From positions 18,727,466-18,791,465 of the forward strand of contig OX393577.1 in assembly GCA_947652605.1 (NCBI GenBank): a DNA stretch of 64,000 nucleotides. The letters are read 5' to 3'. The stretch is from Elmis aenea (taxonomy: Eukaryota > Arthropoda > Insecta > Coleoptera > Elmidae). Made by a program: the position numbers and the translations under genes. Of the stretch, positions 57,338-64,000 are shown piece by piece. A model generated the notes under the pieces. It saw only the letters and a list, made by a program, of their open reading frames with translations. It was not told the origin of the DNA and made no database searches. The first letter of the stretch is position 1. Every line of letters begins with the position of its first letter.

Positions 57338-57622
57338 GACGACTTCTTCGGCAACCCCAAAAACCACACCCTCAAACATTTCAAAGATTCCTTCAGCAAC
57401 CACCCTCCGGTCATTGTCGACGACCTTGAAAGACTTCTTCGGCAACCCCAAAAACAACACCCTCAAACATTTCAAAGACTCCTTCAGCAACCACCCTCTG
57501 GTCATTGTCGACGACCTTGAAAGACTTCTTCGGCAACCCCAAAAACCACACCCTCAAACATTTCAAAGACTCCTTCAGCAACCACCCTCTGGTCATTGTC
57601 GACGACCTTGAAAGACTTCTTC
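57338..57622. repeat. 91-bp tandem repeat, right arm (inverted)
   Basis: The same unit occurs in reverse complement: GACTTCTTCGGCAACCCCAA at about 57341, 57432 and 57523. It is the mirror image of the left array. Confidence 0.9.
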
Positions 57623-58035
57623 GCGACCTTCAAACATCGATCATAGTAAGCTCCGGATGGACATGCCATCGAACTGTCGCAGGAACCGTAGTATACCACT
57701 ACTCTTATCCTCTTCTGCCGCATTCTCATTCGAGCCATATGCCACTACCACCCCTATCAATTCTCTCTTTGTAATCTGTACTTCTACCATCAATACTCAA
57801 AACCCAAAACTCAAAACCCGAAACTCGCATTCTGTTTGGGCCTTATCTGTGTTTATACTGTTTAGGCGCATATGCATGGGTAGTAAATTGTATATAAAAT
57901 ATTTCCCCGTGTCACACACAGTTTCAAACGTTTGGAATTCTATATTGAAATCTGTACAAGAAAAACAATACAAGATATTCTGTATTGTTTTCTGTACAGA
58001 AAACTATACCGTGTCACACGGACTTAACCAATATA

Positions 58036-58520
58036 CAGCGCCATTCAAAAGTCCGCAACAAATGGAAAAGTTTTTTATTATTGAATTCTCAGATAATTTT
58101 ATTCATGATGAAAGTTGGTGTATTGAGTAAAACTAATTATAAGATGGAAAAAAGTTTAATAAAAAGTCAAGAGACTAGATTTTAGCGATTTTTAAAATAT
58201 TCGCAAGATTAAAGTGCCCTTATTTTAAGATATATAAACAAAATTATGGAAAGAGTTATTTAGAATCTAAAAATAAGGCTAAGTTTTAATTTTGACGGTC
58301 AACTTCAAATTTTTATTTTTAAGGAAATTTTAAGCGCTTTATTCATGCAAATATTTCAAAAATCGCTAAAATCTAGTGTCGTATGACTTTTTATTGAACT
58401 TTTTTTCATCCTAAATTAGTTTTAGACCATGCACCAACTTTTATCAAGAATAAAATTTTCTGAGAAATTAATATCTAATAAAAACTTTTCCATGTGTTGC
58501 AGACTTTTTGCATGACGCTG
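58036..58520. mobile_element. 485-bp TA-flanked foldback MITE
   Basis: Ends CAGCGCCATTCAAAAGTCCG and, in reverse complement from the right, CAGCGTCATGCAAAAAGTCT are flanked by TA. The arms carry TGGAAAAGTTTTTTATTA and its counterpart, and ATTTTAGCGATTTTTAAA. Relatives sit inside the hAT nest at 24198-25010. It starts only 8 bp after the TAA flank of the Harbinger-like element. Confidence 0.9.
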
Positions 58521-59227
58521 TATAAATAAAATTCTTAATCTAGCTTTATATTAAATATTCATAAAAACATTCAACATAAAACATTTTCAAGCTCTTAGCC
58601 AACGTTGGAAAATATAAAAGTACTGAAAAATATGCAATAAAATTTTGTAGAAAATAAAATATTACTCTCACAATAATTTTACATTTTACTTCAGGCTCAG
58701 AAAAATTAAATAAAGAAATTTTAACACGGTTGTAGTATTCCACGTTGTAGAGCGCGTTGTAATAATATTGGATCAGGCGAATGTAGTTAAATACCGCAAC
58801 AAAGGATGGTTTCTGCATCGCGTAAAGTTGTTGCTATTATCATAAAGAACGCTGTTAAAAAAAAAAACGAAAAATTTCTTATTTCATTTTATTCACTGCA
58901 TTTTTAAGTTGCTTGATGGAAAATTAGTTGAATATTACTTGAATGTTTTAGTTAGTTCAAATCTGTAAATTATTTATAACAACCAAGGTAACTCTTAATA
59001 CGTACTAAATAATGTACTCCAAATTTGCAGAATATAATTTTCATTAATGTTTTTCAGCTTGATAAAATTGCTTTAAAATATTTTTGGGGTCATAAAAAAC
59101 CTAAGTAGCACAATTTGGGAAGAAAATAAAGGACATATTTGTTCAAATTCCTGATCAAAAGTTGTATCACCTATGGATCTAAAGTTTGAACATTGAAGTC
59201 TTCGATAAAAAATAACATTTAGGCGAA
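58521..59227. other. Unassigned AT-rich spacer
   Basis: The 90-codon minus-strand frame at 58546-58818 has no recognised domain. Confidence 0.5.
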
Positions 59228-59520
59228 GATGTTACGATTTATTAATCATGTAAAGAACAAAACAACAAGACAAAGATTGGGAATAAAACATTCATTAACA
59301 AATACTGTCTAAAAGAGACAATTATCCTGGTACGGTCATTTGAACAGAATGGATAAAAAAAGAATACCGAAACAAATTATGAGTGGATTTCGACGAGAAG
59401 AAAGAACAAAGGGCGACTAAGGACGCACTGGAAAGATGAAATAGGGACGCCGATGGAAAGAAAAAGCCTCGAACAAGATTCCTGGCAATATGAAAAAAAT
59501 CCTGCGATTAGGATATAACA
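59228..59520 (+). pseudogene. LINE C-terminal fragment
   Basis: The plus strand reads NKTTRQRLGIKHSLTNTV, then KRQLSWYGHLNRMDKKRIPK, then after frame changes GRTGKMK. This matches the R..L.WFGHL.RM...R.P post-RT region and the following GRP..W motif of LINE ORF2. An A-rich 3' end follows. Stops are present. Confidence 0.8.
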
Positions 59521-60409
59521 AACAAATAATTTTTATAATTCTTGTTATATATAGTAGTAGAATCATCAGCAAATGCTAAAGACCAATTAATTTAAGGTTT
59601 GTTCCACATTTAATTTAAAAATAGCATTTACGCTGTTGTATTTTAGGTTTATGCTAAGGTGTGAATTTTTCTGCAAGCGCGTAGCGCGTTTAAAGTGTTT
59701 TCATCTTTATAAAACAATGTTTATACGGCATAAAACTGTTTTCTTGCGTTGGAATAACACAGAATATCACTTGATATTCTAGGTGCGTATAAATACCTTC
59801 TTGTATTTTACATTCGAGCTGTTGATAGTTCTCATATGTCTACCGGAGCCTATATCGAATAAGCAGCTTGTAAATTTACATGTGCTAATACATAATCTTT
59901 GCCGAATATAACTGCGATTCGCAAACAGCCCGCTAGCTACGGCTGGATTCTGTTATTGCGAAAGATTAAGTCGAAAGCAGAAGATTTATGTCTGAGAGGG
60001 TTGTCAAAGTGATGTTTATTTGTCAGTAAAATTAGTTATACACGCGTTTCTGGTTGTCATTTGTGGTTTTCTTATTGGAGAGATTTGGCCACTTGCCCAT
60101 TTGGTGCAACGATCTCAAAAAATTGAATACGTTGTACTCTCATCCATAAACATTATGCAGATTGTATGACATGATGTACCAAAAATAATCTTGTGGTGGT
60201 CATGGAATAAAAAACTACCATGTTAGGGTATATCATTGTTTTGTAATAATTTTGTCAAAGTTTGTGAAGTTACGTTCCATACTGACATCATCTACATTCT
60301 ACAATAATGTACAAATGTGTTATTAATTGTAGAGATAAAATAACAATAAACTACAAGTTTAAAAACTAGAATAAAAGAGTATTCACGTTTTTATTAACAA
60401 AAAAAAGCC
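59521..60409. other. Unassigned spacer
   Basis: No recognised feature. Confidence 0.5.
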
Positions 60410-61140
60410 AAATTAAAGTAACTTTTGAAATTGTTCCTCGCCTTGTTCAATGCACAAGTTTACACTCCTCCTCGTGCTATCAAAAGCATTTTACAGCATT
60501 ACTGGCATAAACAGTGCATTATCTTCAACAATTCTTGTTTCAGTTCTTGCAAATTAGCTATAGGAGTTCTCGGTCCATTTTTTTAAGAAAGGGAACACAA
60601 AATAGTCCATAATGGTTAAACAAGGTGACCTCAGATGAAACTCAACTTGTGTCTGCAAACTTATCAGTCGGTAATCAAAAGCTATAGTTTGTTATATCGT
60701 ATGTGTTGTTGCACCGTCCTACTAAAATAGACATGCTGAAGTTCATCATCGTGTAGTTGTAAAACAAATTCAGTCAAAATTTTGTTTCTGGTACCTCTCA
60801 GCATTTCCGATGAAATTAAAATAGACGGGTCCAATGATTCTTCTGCGAGAAACTGCCATTTAAACACAATTTTCTGAAATCCAACAAAAATATGTGGATT
60901 ATCAGTGCTTCCCTTTCGCATATTTTGAGAATTAGCTGGTCTCTCAGCACCTTTTTTATGAGTCACAGAGCCATTTTCGCGAAACACTCCAAACTCCAAC
61001 ACAATTTGTAAGACATGCAAAAAAATTCTTTTGTATTACTGCTAAGTCGGGAAGCCCTCCTGAAAATCGTCCAATCTTAACCCCTGTATTCCCAAATTCT
61101 ATTTACCAGCATACCAGTTCGAAAATAAACTTCAGTCATT
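60410..61140 (-). pseudogene. Tc1/mariner-like transposase pseudogene (DUF4817 type)
   Basis: On the minus strand, 61120-60950 gives MTEVYFRTGML and, after frame changes, NGSVTHKKGAERPANSQNMR, like the GSV..KK..GRP.+.RT linker after the N-terminal HTH. Then, after a large deletion, NKILTEFVLQLHDDELQHVY precedes the DDE second-aspartate region, which is scrambled. Near 60450-60420 the sequence reads SVNLCIEQGEEQFQKLL, a match to the R..LC....G.QFQHLL C-terminus. The 112-codon frame 60682-61020 is part of this. The element is dead. Confidence 0.75.
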
Positions 61141-63689
61141 TAAATTTTGTGTTCTGTGGAGAAAACCATATTAAAAATTATTCAAAAACTCCGCATATAT
61201 TTTAACTCTCATAATAAACAATCCAAATATTGATATATGCTGTCTCAACCACAAAACAAGAAATAAATAAGTAAATAACAGACTTAAGTCAAAACAAAGC
61301 AGGTATTTACATTATTCAATACATATTTAAAAATGTTAGATACGCCACTGAGAAGCGGAAACATACATCCGCCTTATTGAGAAGCCTTTTTGGTCGCCTT
61401 AGGATAGTTAAAATGCTCTTTACTTTATCTTTTCATTCAATGACATAAATGCACTATACTAGATTCGACAATTATTTTAAAATCCATGAGCACCTTTGAC
61501 CAAGATAATTTTTGATATCACGGTGTTAGAAGTTTATGCTAGCAACGTGCTGGATGATTTGTGGTTGGTGCTTTTCCGTAACTGCAATAAACTGAAACAC
61601 CAGACTGGCTAATTTGATGCCATACATTAAAAATAACTACCGTACAAATACATCGTAACTCACAAAATCAAGATTTCATACACTCCATTGTAGAAAATTT
61701 ACGATGGAGACGTTTAAGTTCAAACAGTCGAGCTTGTTTATTTAGCTCTGTTGACAGAATGTATCAGCACAAACTCTAAAAAAAATCAATCAATGTTGAC
61801 GTTTTTAGGTTGCATTTTACGATAAAAATAAATGTAATATAATTCTTGGCACTTTATTTTTCATGGGACTAGACGTTTACTGCGAGCAATTCATTTGAAA
61901 CATTTGTTGCCATTCTGTAGTAGTGTGTAAGGAACTTTACTATCGCTGTAAAAGTTATAACCCATAAAGCGACAAACTAGAGAGGAGTTATTTGGATTTG
62001 ATTTCAGTTAATAAAATTGCGTCTCACCTCTGCAAAACCTACACATTGGCGTACTTTATAAATAAATACGGGGGTAAAGCTGAATTTATTGAGTAAATTG
62101 ACATTGCGCGACAGTTCTCAACAAAAAATTGTGTTTGGAAGGTAAAAACATAGTTGTAAATATTTAAAATCAGTCAACATGTGACGTACAGACATCGTAA
62201 ATAAAATATGAACATGCTAATGACGCAACCTGACCTTAATCCTGGCTTTGTTCGCATTTTACAATAATGTACGTTACAAATATAGAAATTTGTAAGAATT
62301 TTATTGATAAAACATGTAATATTTACGTTTTATTTTCTTTTAATTTTTAATGGACTTACACAACCCGTGATATTTAGTAAACATCATTAAATAACAATCT
62401 TCTATGTATAAACCATATAAATTAATCATTTTTAGAATAAAACATTGAAGGGACGATGGAAAAGAATTTAAAAAATATTCTATTATTTTGCATAATTTAA
62501 AGAATGGGGGTGGGTGAAATTTTGAATCAATTGTCGATATCGAATTTGTGTCAGTATACGAGACGTTTGTCAAAAGTAAGGGCCATAAAGAAAACGCAAA
62601 CCTATAGAAAGTAAATATTATGTTTTTTTTATACTTGTGTAGTAATAGACTGTAAGAAGGGTGGTGCTATTTGAATTGCCGAATCTTTTCAGCACTGCGT
62701 GTTTCATTGTTAATACTAAACGTATGTTAATGTTTAAAAAAAATAATACAAAGCTGTAAAACTAATTAATTGAGCTATCAGAAATAATAATTTATTAATA
62801 TCAGTATTGGGCAAGTTTATATTAAGCATTTATATTACATCGTGTATCGTAAAGTGTGACCACATTTCGCGTATGAGGGTCTATAATTCAATTTAATAAT
62901 GCAAATTAAGTTTACGAGATTAAGTATAATAATTCGATAATAACCTTAAGATTCATGCATAATAAATTATGAATTTAGAGAATTTAAAATACACAGAAAA
63001 GCGTTAAGGACTCGTAAAATTTAATTGTAAACACATTGGATATTTGCTGAAAGACACCTGTTGCTAAATAATAACAATAGATCAAGTCAGCATATGGCCT
63101 GAATGACGTCTGACCTATTTAGGCCAGTTATAACCCTTCGTAGGTCATATACAAGCGGCAACTGTTTCAGACAACTAGATCATAAAAGTTTTTAATGAAT
63201 TTTTGATACTTTACCTGTAGCATTATAACCATGTGTTTATAAATGCTTATTAAGTTAGTAACAAACGTTGGAGATTACCAATATTTGTTGATTGTTTTGT
63301 GTTGTTCATTAAAAGGCTTCTGTAATGTAATTTCATTGGGATTATAATTTTTTCACTCCCAAAAAATATCAACATATAAAGATCAGTTTTAAAAATAACC
63401 CAGCCTCGGCTCAAACAATTTTTGTGACAGGATCAGTGTACATCCAAACCACCTAGTAGTAAAAACTTTTAATGGTACTGTACAAGTGCTAAAACCAAAC
63501 AAAAAAGATTTTCTTTTTCAAAAAATGTTTTAATATATTTTTGGAAGAAAAATTGAAGCAATTCTTGATAAAAATCAACCCTTTTGCATTAATAGGGGTA
63601 AGCATTTTTTTTTAAATTTTAAGTTTATCCTAATAAACTAATTAATATTATTTTTTCTTTAATTTATTTAATCATTAAGTCCATTGTAC
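61141..63689. other. Unassigned AT-rich spacer
   Basis: No domain, element end or splice-bounded exon was recognised over about 2.5 kb. Frames such as 62340-62573 (minus) show nothing supportable. Confidence 0.5.
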
Positions 63690-64000
63690 CGTGAGGTCTT
63701 GATAGAAAAGAAGACAAAATCATAAAAGAAATGAAGATGGATCATTTAGATTTAGATGATTTGGGATTAACCGAAACTAAAAAGAAAGGCGATTGACAGA
63801 AATGAAAGATGTTGGTCAGGAATAGATACAAACAAATGGGGAGCAGAAGGCATGGGCTTGTTAGTGAAACCAGAAAACGTGAAAAACCTACTGGAGGAAA
63901 GATATGTAAGTGAAAGAATGTTAATTGTGAAGGTAAAATTGGATAAAACAAATATTATTACTACTCTGATCATAGCATATGGACCAAAATGATAATACAA
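63690..64000 (+). pseudogene. LINE AP-endonuclease fragment at window edge
   Basis: The plus strand reads MDHLDLDDLGLTETKKKGD. After a stop and frame change it gives GIDTNKWGAEGMGLLVKPEN, then VSERMLIVKVKLDKTN and AYGPK. These follow the D.LGLTET+ (catalytic Glu), G.G.L+ and ..YGP blocks of LINE AP-like endonucleases. It continues beyond the window, so the RT could lie downstream. At least one frame break is visible. Minus-strand frames here are shadows. Confidence 0.8.

Larger units (their letters stand above)
56337..58024. mobile_element. PIF/Harbinger-like element, 1688 bp, with TAA duplication
   Basis: Ends AGCCCGTGTGACACGGTATA and, in reverse complement from the right, AGTCCGTGTGACACGGTATA differ at one position in 20. 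TAA at 56334-56336 and 58025-58027 is a typical 3-bp duplication of PIF/Harbinger elements. The body is a long palindrome: arms 56700-57142 and 57338-57785 around a unique centre of about 195 bp. Each arm contains a 91-bp tandem repeat. The many open frames in both directions come from the repeats. No nuclease (DDE) or Myb-like domain was recognised. Confidence 0.85.

Noticed and set aside
56709..57774. Many overlapping open frames with a repeated KSFKVVDND-like or DDLERLLRQ-like pattern
   Set aside because: They arise from the 91-bp repeat in both orientations; 91 is not a multiple of three and no family is recognisable.
57657..58130. 157-codon open frame, the longest in the window
   Set aside because: It runs through the right terminus of the Harbinger-like element into the neighbouring MITE, so it is a chance frame across element boundaries.
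1..64000. tRNA or rRNA genes and tRNA-derived SINEs
   Set aside because: No cloverleaf with A and B boxes or conserved rRNA core was seen by eye; a tRNAscan-SE and Infernal search would be decisive.

Overview
The window is AT-rich, gene-poor nuclear DNA from an animal, most likely an insect. The reasons are irritans-type mariner, Tc1, piggyBac, pogo-like, hAT and PIF/Harbinger-like remnants, Penelope-like and jockey-like retroelement pieces, long intron-like spacers, and no operon-like or densely coding organisation. I found no rRNA, tRNA or CRISPR array. Only one segment looks like a host coding exon: 50613-50730 on the plus strand, GC-rich, bounded by AG and GT and ending in phase 1. The rest is best read as intron or intergenic DNA filled with decayed and nested transposons.

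Layout. 0-5 kb: a mariner pseudogene split by a 182-bp MITE, a 13-bp tandem repeat, a perfect hairpin and an internally deleted piggyBac relative. 5-12 kb: a long foldback MITE with CAGGGTG ends, a 33-bp satellite whose unit contains a palindrome, and truncated MITE copies stacked on one another. 12-20 kb: a degraded non-LTR retrotransposon (end of the endonuclease plus reverse transcriptase) split by a 623-bp MITE, a second near-identical copy of that MITE, and a head-to-head pair of Tc1 transposase tails. 21-30 kb: a TA-flanked MITE, a complex repeat block, a three-deep hAT nest, and a roughly 2-kb palindromic TA element holding a hAT element and a CAGGGTG MITE. 31-40 kb: LINE ORF1 and RT pieces in convergent orientation, an irritans mariner pseudogene, a 1439-bp piggyBac element with intact TTAA flanks, and a TTA-flanked MITE. 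40-49 kb: a Penelope-like remnant inside 502-bp inverted repeats, a 657-bp piggyBac derivative, a hAT MITE inside a LINE ORF1, a pogo-like element with a PHD-like finger, and a cluster of hairpins. 50-64 kb: the host exon, more LINE pieces, a TTAA MITE inside a LINE RNase H region, concentric CAGGGTG MITEs, a Harbinger-like element with 91-bp tandem repeats in inverted arms, a Tc1/mariner-like pseudogene, and a LINE endonuclease fragment at the window edge.

Together these record layered transposition, with nesting that gives a relative order of insertion. No transposase or reverse transcriptase here is intact. The most distinctive patterns are three different piggyBac-type elements that each carry an element-specific palindrome three times, and many unrelated long foldback elements that share little more than TA-CAGGGTG ends. 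All calls come from reading the sequence and from conserved protein motifs recalled from known families; no database search was run.
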